64,000 bases of DNA. It comes from Thermocrispum municipale DSM 44069 (lineage in GTDB: Bacteria; Actinomycetota; Actinomycetes; Mycobacteriales; Pseudonocardiaceae). Positions 21,565 through 29,603 of this stretch are shown here, piece after piece. Location: NCBI RefSeq assembly GCF_000427825.1, contig NZ_ATYT01000004.1:147399-211398 (forward strand), in the 5' to 3' direction. How positions within the stretch are numbered: position 1 is the stretch's first letter; every line of letters starts with the position of its first letter. A program made the translations under genes and the position numbers. The notes beneath the pieces were generated by a model, which saw only the letters and a program-made list of their open reading frames with translations, made no database searches and was not told where the DNA came from.

Positions 21565-22377
21565 TTACCGAGGGGCACGACTGGTGTCCGCGGCGGCGTT
21601 GGCTCGCTCGATCCGGCGCTGCAGCAGCGCGACGACTTCGGCCGGACGATCGACGGGCAGGACCCACTCGTGACCATCCACCCGCAAACCGACCGCCGGG
21701 CCGGAGATCGTCTCGACATCGACCTTGAGTGCTTTCGGCAGGGTGGCGGGCGCCTCGCCGTTCGTCGTGGCGTCCCACACCCAGGTCACCTTGGTCAACG
21801 GGTACTTGGTGCCGCCGCTGTGGTGGTCGATGTCGAAGAAGTCGAGCACCGGTATCGATTGCCTGCGGACCTCGATCACCTTCGTGCCGACCACCAGCAT
21901 GGTGCGCCGCAGACCGCGCAGCGGAATGGGCCAGTGATAGGAACTGTCCGCCATCGCCGCCGACACGGGCAAAGTCAGCATGCGCGCGGCCCGGGCCGCC
22001 AGCGCGAAAGAGGCAACCAGGATGAGCGGCATCGCCAGCAAACCGGCACCAACGATCAGCCAGCGCCAAGGGTTCTCCTCACCCAGGGCGACGAAGAAGA
22101 CCATGGGGAAAGCCAGGCCCAGCGCAGTCCACACGTTCACGTAGATCGCGTACATCGCCCAGTCCCCGGGGCGTCGCCCGCCGAACAGCCACGTCAAGGC
22201 CCCGGGCACGGCGAAAACTGCACTGAAGCAGGCGCCCTTGACCGCGAGCGCCGGATCTTCCTTCAGCGCAGCATTGATCGCCAGGTAGTACGCACCGGCC
22301 GCCAGCGGCACGCCGACCAAGGCGAACCCGACCATGGCGTGCGCAAAGACCTGCCGTCGTGCCCCCGGAGCACTCAC
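21565..22377 (-). CDS. Hypothetical four-helix membrane protein
   Basis: A 270-residue protein of no recognised family. Four hydrophobic segments occupy about residues 12-34, 45-65, 75-97 and 105-130, followed by a soluble C-terminal domain of about 130 residues with a beta-rich pattern (KVIEVRRQSIPVLDFFDI, YPLTKVTWVWDA). The GTG start overlaps the stop of the upstream WXG-type gene by four bases, so it is co-translated with a probable ESX-linked protein and may serve it. Confidence 0.65.
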   Translation of the reverse strand: MSAPGARRQVFAHAMVGFALVGVPLAAGAYYLAINAALKEDPALAVKGACFSAVFAVPGALTWLFGGRRPGDWAMYAIYVNVWTALGLAFPMVFFVALGEENPWRWLIVGAGLLAMPLILVASFALAARAARMLTLPVSAAMADSSYHWPIPLRGLRRTMLVVGTKVIEVRRQSIPVLDFFDIDHHSGGTKYPLTKVTWVWDATTNGEAPATLPKALKVDVETISGPAVGLRVDGHEWVLPVDRPAEVVALLQRRIERANAAADTSRAPR

Positions 22378-23651
22378 GTGACGGTCGCCTTCGGCTGCAC
22401 GTCACCGATTTTCGGCGCCAGCCCGTTCAGCTCGCTGGCGAATCCGCCGTCGATCTCGCTGTACACCTTGCCTGCCGACTTCACCCGTTCTCCCGCTCCT
22501 TGGCAGGCCGGAGCGCACGCGGTGAGCAGGTCGAGGAACTCCTGGCAGGCCTGGTCGTAACTGCCCTTGAGGAACAGACCGGGAGCGCCCCAGGTGAGGT
22601 CGTTGCCCGCGGCAGCCTCCCGGGCCACCGCCTCGATCTTGCCCGCGTTGGTGGAGATCCGGTCCATCTCGACCCCCAACGCTTCCAGCTCGCTGACGTC
22701 GACGTCGAAACAGCCCGGACCACCCTCGCCGAGCCCCGGCGGGATGTGCGCCGACTTCGGGTGGGCGAGCAAGGCCTTCGCGACCGCCTTTCCACCCTGG
22801 AGGCCGGCCGTCACACCGGCACGTGTCAGCACCGCCTTGATCAAGGGCTTGCCTTTGCCGTTCATGAACTTGGCCAGCAGCCCGACCAGTTTGCCGAAGA
22901 TGCCGACCGCCTTCTGGATCTTCTCGATCGCTCGGGTCACCGCCTGCTGCGCCTTGATGGCGCCGGACAGCATGAACTCGGCGATGGAGGCGCCGAAACT
23001 CCAGGTGCTGTTGGCCAGCGCGATCAGTCCCCGCATGATCAACCACGCGACGAGCTCGGCGAGGATGCTTTTGATGATCGCGAACAGCGCCTCGGCGACG
23101 GCTTTGGCGCCCTGCAGCACCTCCCGGACCTGATAGGCCTCCTGCGCCATGCCCCAGATCGATTTCTGCAGCGCGGCCATGAACCCTTTCGCCGCCTGCG
23201 CTGCCTGACCCGACCAGGTCGGAATCTTGCTGTCCACGGCTTCCGCGACCTCTTCGCTGAGCGCCTCGGTCGCCTGCTGCACCTGCTCCCAGACCCGCTC
23301 CAGCCGGTCCATCTCGTCCGGATCCCCGGTGACTTCCTCGACCAGCTCGTTCAGTGGCTCGACCAGCTCGAAGACCATGGTCAGGCCGAAGTCGGCCAGC
23401 ATGTAGAACGGGTCCTTGATGGTCAGCACGGCGCCCGCGGCAAGCATGCCGATGTCGGTAGCCAGAGCTTTCGCGGTCTCCCCGCCCGTGGCCTCACCCT
23501 GGACCGCGTCGACGATGTCGTCCGCCGTCTTGAACAGGCCGGTGGTCAGCGGCGGCCCGCCCTCACCGATGCGGCGACCCGCGCCATCCTTCTCGACTTC
23601 CGGGTACGCGGAAATGTCCGACCCGTGCTCGTCGGCAGGGTTCTTCCCCAT
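22374..23651 (-). CDS. Large WXG-containing protein, probable type VII-linked
   Basis: A 425-residue, largely helical protein. A WSG tripeptide at residues 146-148 sits in DSKIPTWSGQAAQAAKGF, a WXG-type hairpin. Residues 170-290 are amphipathic and hydrophobic (FAIIKSILAELVAWLIMRGL). The C-terminal 100 residues form an EspC-like helical unit with LTWGAPGLF and YDQACQEFLDLL. No toxin, nuclease or other catalytic motif is visible. ATG 23651 follows GGGGAGGGG; an upstream in-frame start at 23795 adds 48 residues and is disfavoured. Membership in the WXG/EspC group is inferred from motif and helix pattern. Confidence 0.6.
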   Translation of the reverse strand: MGKNPADEHGSDISAYPEVEKDGAGRRIGEGGPPLTTGLFKTADDIVDAVQGEATGGETAKALATDIGMLAAGAVLTIKDPFYMLADFGLTMVFELVEPLNELVEEVTGDPDEMDRLERVWEQVQQATEALSEEVAEAVDSKIPTWSGQAAQAAKGFMAALQKSIWGMAQEAYQVREVLQGAKAVAEALFAIIKSILAELVAWLIMRGLIALANSTWSFGASIAEFMLSGAIKAQQAVTRAIEKIQKAVGIFGKLVGLLAKFMNGKGKPLIKAVLTRAGVTAGLQGGKAVAKALLAHPKSAHIPPGLGEGGPGCFDVDVSELEALGVEMDRISTNAGKIEAVAREAAAGNDLTWGAPGLFLKGSYDQACQEFLDLLTACAPACQGAGERVKSAGKVYSEIDGGFASELNGLAPKIGDVQPKATVT

Positions 23652-23748
23652 GCTCCCCTCCCCGAACAGCAGCGCCGTACCGCCAAGTTGGTCTGACGAT
23701 ACGGCGCTGCTGGTGGGGATACCGGCGGAATGACCGAATTGGCGTAAT

Positions 23749-23934
23749 TCAGCGGCAGAAGGGGCACGCCTCGGCGTGTCCGCCGGCGACTGCAACGGCG
23801 CTGAGCATGCGCAACCTCTGGCACGCGTCGCAGCGCACGTAGAGCACTTCGCCCTGGCTGGTGCGATGGCGGGAAACGATCGTGTAGCCGGTACGGGTCT
23901 CGGTCGTGGCGGTGGAGAGGGTCGCGGTGGTCAT
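23749..23934 (-). CDS. Small Cys-pair protein divergent from LysR gene
   Basis: A 61-residue protein with RCDACQR near residue 35 and CPFC at the very end: two CxxC knuckles that could hold one zinc ion. The N-terminus is Thr rich. It is too short for an enzyme; a zinc-ribbon regulator or adaptor is possible. The start is uncertain: ATG 23934 has GGAGG only one base away, and an in-frame ATG at 23970 would add 12 residues. It is divergent from the LysR gene with only about 70 bases between, so the two may be linked in regulation. Confidence 0.6.
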   Translation of the reverse strand: MTTATLSTATTETRTGYTIVSRHRTSQGEVLYVRCDACQRLRMLSAVAVAGGHAEACPFCR

Positions 23935-23976
23935 ACCTCCATACTGGACGCGTTCACCGTTGAGGTCCATTGCATA

Positions 23977-23989
23977 TTTCTTCGAAGTA
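23977..23989. promoter_or_regulatory. Possible LysR-type operator (T-N11-A)
   Basis: TTTCTTCGAAGTA contains the palindrome CTTCGAAG within a T-N11-A frame, the classic LysR-type binding pattern. It is in the short AT-richer divergent region, 18 bases before the LysR start, where autoregulation would be expected. Confidence 0.4.
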
Positions 23990-24006
23990 TTGTCTAATTT
24001 CTCTTC

Positions 24007-24933
24007 ATGATTGACCTTCGCCGGCTGCAGGTCCTGCGGTCCGTTCACCAGCACGGCACGGTGACCGCCGCGGCCGCCGCGCTCCACCTGACGCCGTCGG
24101 CGGTGTCGCACCAGATTCGCGAGTTGGCGCGCGAGTTGCAGACGCCGCTGCTCGAGCCGCACGGCCGAAAGGTTCGCTTGACCCCGGCCGCCCTGGTGCT
24201 GGTCAAGCACGCGGACGATCTGTTGGCGCGCTGGGAGGAGGCCCGTTCGGCGCTGGAGGCCTTCCGCGCGGGCGCTTCCGGGATGCTGCGGTTGAGCGGC
24301 TTCCCCACCGCGATGGCGCTCATCGCCCCGGCGGCCGTCCTGCTGCAGGAACGCAATCCCGGGCTGCAGGTGACCGTGCGGGAGAGCGAGTCGGAGGAAG
24401 GGTTCAAGCTGCTGCTGGCCGACGAGACCGACGTGCTGCTGTTGACGCCGACCGACAGCGGCCCGGCACCGGACGACCCCCGGTTCGATCAGCAGCCGAT
24501 GATGTCCGAGCCGCTGGACCTGCTGGTCCCGGCCGATCACCCACTCACCAAGAAGAAGAAGCTCGCGTTGGCCGACGCCGGGTGCGAGCCGTGGATCCTG
24601 CCGGTGCCTGGGACGTGCGACCACCACGATCGCGCCATGGTCGCCTGCGCGGTCGCCGGGTTCACGCCGCACGTGGCGCACCACGCCACCGACTGGAGCG
24701 CGGTGGCCGCTTTGGTCGCGTGCGGGTTGGGGATCTCGCTGGTCCCGCGGCTCACCGAGCTACCCGCGCGGTACGAGCTGGTGCGGCTGCCGCTGACCGT
24801 CGAGCCGGTGCCGACCCGGCAGATCATGACGTGTGTGCGGCGGGGCAGCCGGCAGAGCCCGCAGATCCAGCAGGCCCTGCGGGCACTGGAGGAAGTGGTC
24901 GAGGACCGGGTGGCGTTGGCAGCCGCAAGCTGA
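24007..24933 (+). CDS. LysR-family transcriptional regulator
   Basis: A 308-residue LysR regulator. The winged helix-turn-helix is at residues 3-60, with GTVTAAAAALHLTPSAVSHQIRE as the DNA-recognition unit (residues 17-39). The C-terminal effector domain begins near residue 90 (GMLRLSGFPTAMALIAP) and has the two-lobe periplasmic-binding-like pattern. The effector is not known. The gene is divergent from the small Cys-pair gene and no pathway gene follows on the same strand, so the target is probably the divergent gene or a distant locus. Confidence 0.9.
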   Translation: MIDLRRLQVLRSVHQHGTVTAAAAALHLTPSAVSHQIRELARELQTPLLEPHGRKVRLTPAALVLVKHADDLLARWEEARSALEAFRAGASGMLRLSGFPTAMALIAPAAVLLQERNPGLQVTVRESESEEGFKLLLADETDVLLLTPTDSGPAPDDPRFDQQPMMSEPLDLLVPADHPLTKKKKLALADAGCEPWILPVPGTCDHHDRAMVACAVAGFTPHVAHHATDWSAVAALVACGLGISLVPRLTELPARYELVRLPLTVEPVPTRQIMTCVRRGSRQSPQIQQALRALEEVVEDRVALAAAS

Positions 24934-24985
24934 ACCGACTGTGCGGCGGGCCGCGCTGACCCTGGACCGGGGCCTGCTCGCAGCA

Positions 24986-25018
24986 GCCCCTGACCATGGC
25001 GAGCCGAGCATCAGGGGC
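24986..25018 (+). terminator. Hairpin after the LysR gene
   Basis: GCCCCTGA and TCAGGGGC make an eight-base perfect stem with a 17-base loop, 53 bases after the LysR stop. There is no T-run, as is common in actinomycetes. Confidence 0.4.
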
Positions 25019-25063
25019 CGGGTAGGACTCGCCGTCGGCGCATGCAGCGCCATGTCAGCGGGG

Positions 25064-25234
25064 GCTGTGCGCGGGCGCCGCCGCCAGCATCGCGGCGTCG
25101 TGCGCGCTGTGTGCGGGCGCCGCCGCAAGCATCGCGGCGTCGGTGCGTGCTGTGCCCGGGCGCTACCGCAAACAGTGCCGCGTCAGTGCGAGCTGTGCTC
25201 GGGCGCCGCCGCGGCGGCCCGCTCCGCGGTGTGC
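25064..25234. repeat. Degenerate 42-43-base tandem repeat covering the 3' end of a hydrolase gene
   Basis: Four imperfect units begin at 25064, 25106, 25149 and 25192, each opening GCTGTGYNCGGGCGC. The stop codon of the minus-strand hydrolase (25183-25185) lies at the end of the third unit; the fourth is inside its coding sequence. Read on the minus strand, the units end EHSSH, GHSTH and AHSAH, so the array appears to be serial copies of the gene's own tail. Confidence 0.8.
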
Positions 25235-26082
25235 TCGATGTACCGCACGCACCGCGGCCACAACGCGGGCGGCAGCTCGTGCCCCAGCCCGTTGATCACG
25301 TGCAGCTCCGCGCCCGGGATCGCCCGCGCGGTGGCCAACCCCCCGCTGACGTTCACCAAGTGGTCGTCGGTGCCGTGGATGACCGTGGTCGGCACGCGGA
25401 GCTGGCGCAGCCGGGGTGTCCGGTCCGGCGCGGCCAGGATCGCCGCGAACTGCCGGGCCCGACCGTCCGGATTGAGCCCGCGCTCGTAGCTTTCGATCGC
25501 GCGCCTGCGCACGCGCTCCTCGTCCACCCCGAACCCGGGCGAGTGCAACCGGTGGGCCACCCGTACCTGGTGCTCGATGTAGCCGTCGCGATCTTGCGGG
25601 GCGGACAGCAACAGCGTCCGCCACCCCGTCAACGTCGGCCTCCCCACCAGCTTGCTCCCGGTGTTCGACATGACGGAGGTGAGGGAGCGGACGCGCGAGG
25701 AGTAGTCGAGCGCTATCAGCTGAGCGATCATGCCGCCCATCGACGCGCCGACCAGGTGCACCTGGGACAACCCGAGGTGGTCGAGCAGGCCGACGGTGTC
25801 CCGGGCCATGTCCTCGAGGCGGTACGGCGCGCGGCGCAGCAGCAACGCACGCGCGAGATCCACCTCGCCGTCCAGCCACGTGGACCGGCCGCTGTCCCGG
25901 TTGTCGAACCGGACCACGTAGAACCCGCGGTCGGCGAGCATCTCGCAGAACTCGGTGTCCCACCACGTCATCGGCGAGCCGAGCCCGATGATCAGCAGCA
26001 ACGGCTCCCCGGTCGGGTCGCCGAACGTCTCGAAACACAGGTCGATTCCGTCGTTGACACCGCGCGCGAATTGCTCAGCCAT
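25183..26082 (-). CDS. Alpha/beta hydrolase
   Basis: A 299-residue soluble alpha/beta hydrolase. The nucleophile elbow is GASMGG, the acid is in HGTDDHLV and the base in GLGHELP, all intact. VRFDNRDSGRST and the oxyanion segment IIGLGSPMTWWD resemble the RdmC-type (aclacinomycin methylesterase-like) and related esterase group. No signal peptide. ATG 26082 has GGGAGGTGG just upstream; an in-frame start at 26142 would add 20 residues. The C-terminal tail is low complexity (ERAAAAAPEHSSH) and coincides with a tandem repeat. Confidence 0.85.
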   Translation of the reverse strand: MAEQFARGVNDGIDLCFETFGDPTGEPLLLIIGLGSPMTWWDTEFCEMLADRGFYVVRFDNRDSGRSTWLDGEVDLARALLLRRAPYRLEDMARDTVGLLDHLGLSQVHLVGASMGGMIAQLIALDYSSRVRSLTSVMSNTGSKLVGRPTLTGWRTLLLSAPQDRDGYIEHQVRVAHRLHSPGFGVDEERVRRRAIESYERGLNPDGRARQFAAILAAPDRTPRLRQLRVPTTVIHGTDDHLVNVSGGLATARAIPGAELHVINGLGHELPPALWPRCVRYIEHTAERAAAAAPEHSSH

Positions 26083-26244
26083 GCCACCTCCCGAATGTCC
26101 CGGTGCCCCTCGAGGCCGGGTGCCCCTCGAACGGAGGATCAAGTGCCACTACCACGGAGGATACGTTCACGCGCGTTCACGCGGCACCGTCCTCCGGGCG
26201 TGCTCCCGATCACTGACGAGGGACACCCGGCCGATGTGACGAGG

Positions 26245-27792
26245 TCAGCCGACCAGCGGCAGGTGGATCTTCATGCCCTTCAGGATCATCGCGCCCGGCA
26301 CCCGGCTGCCGTGCCCGAACGACATGTCCGAGATCGGGGTGACCAGCAGGTACAACGTCTTCCCCGCCGGCACGTCGACCGCGACCGACGGCAGTTCGAT
26401 GTCCTTGCGCGGCTTGTCCACCACGATGCCCGGCTCGCGGATCGGCAACATGTTGTTCTGCACGATCTTGGCGTTCAGCGGGCTCGTGCCCACCGCGAGC
26501 GAGACGAACATGCGGCCGTCCAGTGCCAGTGACGTGACCTTGGCGTCCAGCGTCGGCGTGCCTGCCACGGTGAGCGGGCCCGACTTGATCGGCACCGCGA
26601 TCGGCGCGCCGACCCCGACCAGGTTGGCCGTCTTGCCCAGTTCGACCGTCGTGTTCGCCTGCACGCTCGACACCGTCTGGCAACGTCCGTCGGCCGTGGC
26701 CAGGTGGTACTGCCCTTCGCCGGGGATGTCCACGTCCTTGCCCTGCAGCTCACGCTGGAAGAACTTCAACCGCAGTTCGCCGAACGTGCCGCCCAGCTCC
26801 TTCGAGCACGGGTCGGACTCCACGGTCCCGCCTGCCAACGACGCCAGCGCGTCGTTGGTGCCGGGCGGGATGACGCTCGGCAGCACGTGGCCGCCGTTGT
26901 GCCCGATCAACACGCTGCGTTCGCGCGCCTCGGGAGTGAGCAGCTTGTCGTAGGTCTTGATGGCTTGATCCATCGGGAACAGGTTGTCCGTCAGGCCCTG
27001 CCGCATCAGCACCGGGATGTCCAGCTTGCGGCCCTCCGCCACGTGGAACGCCGGGCCGTTGCGCTCGAGGAACTTCTCCAGCGACACCGGGATGTTGCCG
27101 GTCACCAGCGCCTCGAGCAGCGCCTTGGTCACCGTCGTGGTGTGCGCGTCCGACGGCAGGCCGCCCAGGTAGAGCAGCAATGCCCATTCGGTCCTGGCCA
27201 CCCCTTGCGGCGCCAAGCTCTCGCTCAGGCTGTGCCAGGTGATCTCCGGCGCGAGTGCGTCGAAGCGGGTGGCCGACTTCTCCATGATCTCGCTCATCGC
27301 GCCGACGAACTGATACCCGCCGCCGTAGGAGCCGCCCATCGCGCCGAGCACCGGATCACCCGGAGCATCCTTGGCCACCCACGGCTGCTCGGCGACGAAG
27401 TCGATCAGCCGCTGCACGTCCTTGCCCTCGACCTCCGGGCGCATCAGATGCGCCTTGCCGCCACTGTCGCCGAATCCGCGCTGGTCGAAGCTGAGGACAC
27501 CGAACCCAGCATCGATCAGCGAGGAAAACGCCGACGGATCGGTCTGCCTGTTGCCGCCCCAGCCGTGACCTTCGAAGATCACCGGGACCTGGTTGTCCGC
27601 GCCGGTGTTCGGCGGCTGGTAGAGCGTGTAGCAGATCGACACCGGTGTCGACGTGCCCGGATCCGGCACGCTCTCCAGACAGCCTTCGGTGACGATGGCC
27701 GCCGCGGACGCTGCAGGCGCGGCCCCCACCCCCAGCGAAACCCCGGCCAGCACAGCAACCAATGCGGAACCGAACCTGCGAACGTTCCCCAT
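26245..27792 (-). CDS. Secreted S15/CocE-type peptidase or esterase
   Basis: A 515-residue exported hydrolase. A Sec signal peptide covers residues 1-30 and ends PAASA. The alpha/beta core has the oxyanion segment FEGHGWGG, FDQRGFGDSGG, and the nucleophile Ser155 in MGGSYGGGY. A C-terminal beta-rich region follows from about residue 360, as in X-prolyl dipeptidyl peptidases and cocaine esterase (CocE/NonD). Which bond it cleaves cannot be read. ATG 27792 starts the signal peptide; an in-frame start at 27966 is rejected. It is divergent from the GH64 gene, with 183 bases shared. Confidence 0.85.
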   Translation of the reverse strand: MGNVRRFGSALVAVLAGVSLGVGAAPAASAAAIVTEGCLESVPDPGTSTPVSICYTLYQPPNTGADNQVPVIFEGHGWGGNRQTDPSAFSSLIDAGFGVLSFDQRGFGDSGGKAHLMRPEVEGKDVQRLIDFVAEQPWVAKDAPGDPVLGAMGGSYGGGYQFVGAMSEIMEKSATRFDALAPEITWHSLSESLAPQGVARTEWALLLYLGGLPSDAHTTTVTKALLEALVTGNIPVSLEKFLERNGPAFHVAEGRKLDIPVLMRQGLTDNLFPMDQAIKTYDKLLTPEARERSVLIGHNGGHVLPSVIPPGTNDALASLAGGTVESDPCSKELGGTFGELRLKFFQRELQGKDVDIPGEGQYHLATADGRCQTVSSVQANTTVELGKTANLVGVGAPIAVPIKSGPLTVAGTPTLDAKVTSLALDGRMFVSLAVGTSPLNAKIVQNNMLPIREPGIVVDKPRKDIELPSVAVDVPAGKTLYLLVTPISDMSFGHGSRVPGAMILKGMKIHLPLVG

Positions 27793-27975
27793 CAAGCACC
27801 TCGCTTCGTTGATCGAATACGCGACAGTAACGACCGAACGGACGCGAAGGGTGCGCGGAAGTGCACCGTGTCGTGGGTAGCTCGGGCAGACTCTCCCCGC
27901 CGCTCGGTGATCACCGCCACAGCACGCGCGCAGTCGACCCACACTGGCTGGCACCCCTGCACACAAGGAGTCGAC

Positions 27976-29175
27976 ATGCGAGTACGAACGAAGTGGTTCG
28001 GCGCGCTCGCTGCGGTGGCCGCAGGCATCGCGGCCTCAGCGATCGCGGTCATGCCCTCGGCGTCAGCGCAGAGCGCCGCCGCACCGGACAAGCTGCCGGT
28101 GACCGTCACCAACGACAGCGGCCGGTCCGAGCAAGTGCACCTCTACGTGCTCGGCATCAAGGACGGCCAGCTGGGTTACGTCGACCAGGCCGGTGACTTC
28201 AGCGCATGGCCGCCGGGATCCAACCCGCCGTCGCCCGCGCCGGACGTCTCCATCCCCGGACCCGCCGCCGGCGAGTCGACGACGGTCAACATCCCGAAGG
28301 GTCTGTCCGGCCGGATCTACATGTCGTTCGGCGACGAACTCGAGTTCTTCCTGACCCCGGACGGTCTGGTGCAGCCCGCGCCGTGGAACCCGAGCGACCC
28401 CAACCACGACATCCTCTTCGACTGGAGCGAGCTGACCTACAACGACGAGGGCCTGTGGCTGAACAGCACCCAGGTGGACATGTTCGCCGTTCCGCACGCG
28501 GTGTCGGTGACCGGCGCGGACGGCACCACGCAGACCCGCGGCGAGCTCAAGCCGGGTGGCCGCAACGCGGTGTTCGACGGCCTGCGTGACCAGGCCGGAT
28601 GGGGGGACACCATCGTGACCCGCGGCGACGGAACGGTGCTGCGTGCGCTCGCGCCCGGCAAGGCGGCCGAAGCCGGTCTGCTCGATGCCAACTACCTCGA
28701 CCCGTACATCGACCAGGCATGGAACGCCTACACGGACAAGGACCTGACCGTGGTGCCGTTCGCCGACCAGCCGGACACGAAGTTCATCGGGCGCACGTCG
28801 GGATCGACCATGGCCTTCACCGACACCAGCGGTCAGCAGGTCGCCACGTTCGACAAGCCTTCCACCGCGGACGTCTGGGGTTGCGACGGCAACCTGCACG
28901 CCCCGAACGACGAGGTCGTCGGGCCGATCGCCCGCACGCTGTGCGCGGCGCTGCACCGTGGCACGCTGCACAAGATCGACGTGCAGCCCGGCGGTGACCC
29001 GGCGGCGGACTTCTACCGCGAGGATCTGACCAACCACTACTCGCGGCTGATCCACGAGAACATGGTCGACGGCCGGGCCTACGGCTTCCCGTTCGACGAC
29101 GTGATGGCACAGGAATCCCTGGTGCACGACGGCAACCCGCAGTCGGCCGCCATCACCCTCACCTCGTTCGAGTAA
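27976..29175 (+). CDS. Secreted GH64 beta-1,3-glucanase
   Basis: A 399-residue exported protein with signal peptide (residues 1-31, ending ASAQ). The mature part matches glycoside hydrolase family 64 (laminaripentaose-producing endo-beta-1,3-glucanase and thaumatin-like fold): VTVTNDSGRSEQVHLYVLG, ILFDWSELTYNDEGLWLNST, QVDMFAVPHAV, and near the end NHYSRLIHENMVDGRAYGFP with FDDVMAQES. There is no carbohydrate-binding module. It probably attacks fungal or curdlan-type glucan outside the cell. ATG 27976 follows AAGGAG by five bases. Confidence 0.9.
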   Translation: MRVRTKWFGALAAVAAGIAASAIAVMPSASAQSAAAPDKLPVTVTNDSGRSEQVHLYVLGIKDGQLGYVDQAGDFSAWPPGSNPPSPAPDVSIPGPAAGESTTVNIPKGLSGRIYMSFGDELEFFLTPDGLVQPAPWNPSDPNHDILFDWSELTYNDEGLWLNSTQVDMFAVPHAVSVTGADGTTQTRGELKPGGRNAVFDGLRDQAGWGDTIVTRGDGTVLRALAPGKAAEAGLLDANYLDPYIDQAWNAYTDKDLTVVPFADQPDTKFIGRTSGSTMAFTDTSGQQVATFDKPSTADVWGCDGNLHAPNDEVVGPIARTLCAALHRGTLHKIDVQPGGDPAADFYREDLTNHYSRLIHENMVDGRAYGFPFDDVMAQESLVHDGNPQSAAITLTSFE

Positions 29176-29189
29176 CAACGCCCTTCGCG

Positions 29190-29224
29190 CTGCGCCCGCG
29201 GGATCCCTCCGCCCGCGGGCGCAG
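29190..29224 (+). terminator. Strong hairpin terminator after the GH64 gene
   Basis: CTGCGCCCGCGGG and CCCGCGGGCGCAG form a 13-base perfect stem with a nine-base loop, 14 bases after the stop codon, followed by TGGTCTGTTC. Confidence 0.8.
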
Positions 29225-29360
29225 TGGTCTGTTCTGGGGTGTGTGGGCCGGTCCGACGGGTTCCGGTCGCCGCGGCCGGTCCGGACAATTGCGCTCGTTC
29301 GACGAGGCGACCGGACACCTGCGGCCGCCTCGTCGCGGGTGATCAGGACGAAAGCTCACG

Positions 29361-29513
29361 GTGTCTCGACCGACCGCGCTGATCACCGACGCAGGCCGCA
29401 ACATCGGCAGCGCGATCACGCTGCGCCCGGCGCGCGACGCCACGACGTGGTGCTGGTGGTCCGCCGTCACCGGACAGACGATCAACGTCAACGGCGGCAT
29501 CCACCTCGGCTGA
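29361..29513 (+). pseudogene. Decayed short-chain dehydrogenase (SDR) remnant
   Basis: A 50-codon GTG-started frame reads TALITDAGRNIGSAITLRPA at its beginning, the cofactor-binding start of an SDR, and VTGQTINVNGGIHLG at its end, the SDR C-terminus. About 180-200 residues of the middle are missing. Between the two parts the reading frame slips: the neighbouring frame gives RHDVVLVV, the expected second strand. A frameshift plus a large internal deletion therefore explains it. It lies in the otherwise geneless 428-base gap 29176-29603. Confidence 0.75.
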
Positions 29514-29603
29514 GTTGGAGTTCGAGCCTTACCGAAATCTCGCACCGGTCCGGTACGGTTTCCCCGGCAGCTACGCGTCGACGCTGTCACAAGGGGTGGC
29601 GAG

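Noticed and set aside
22374-23651. Polymorphic toxin exported by ESX
   Set aside because: No toxin domain or adjacent immunity-like gene is visible; the C-terminus looks EspC-like.
25064-25234. CRISPR-like array
   Set aside because: Units are contiguous and degenerate, with no unique spacers and no cas genes.
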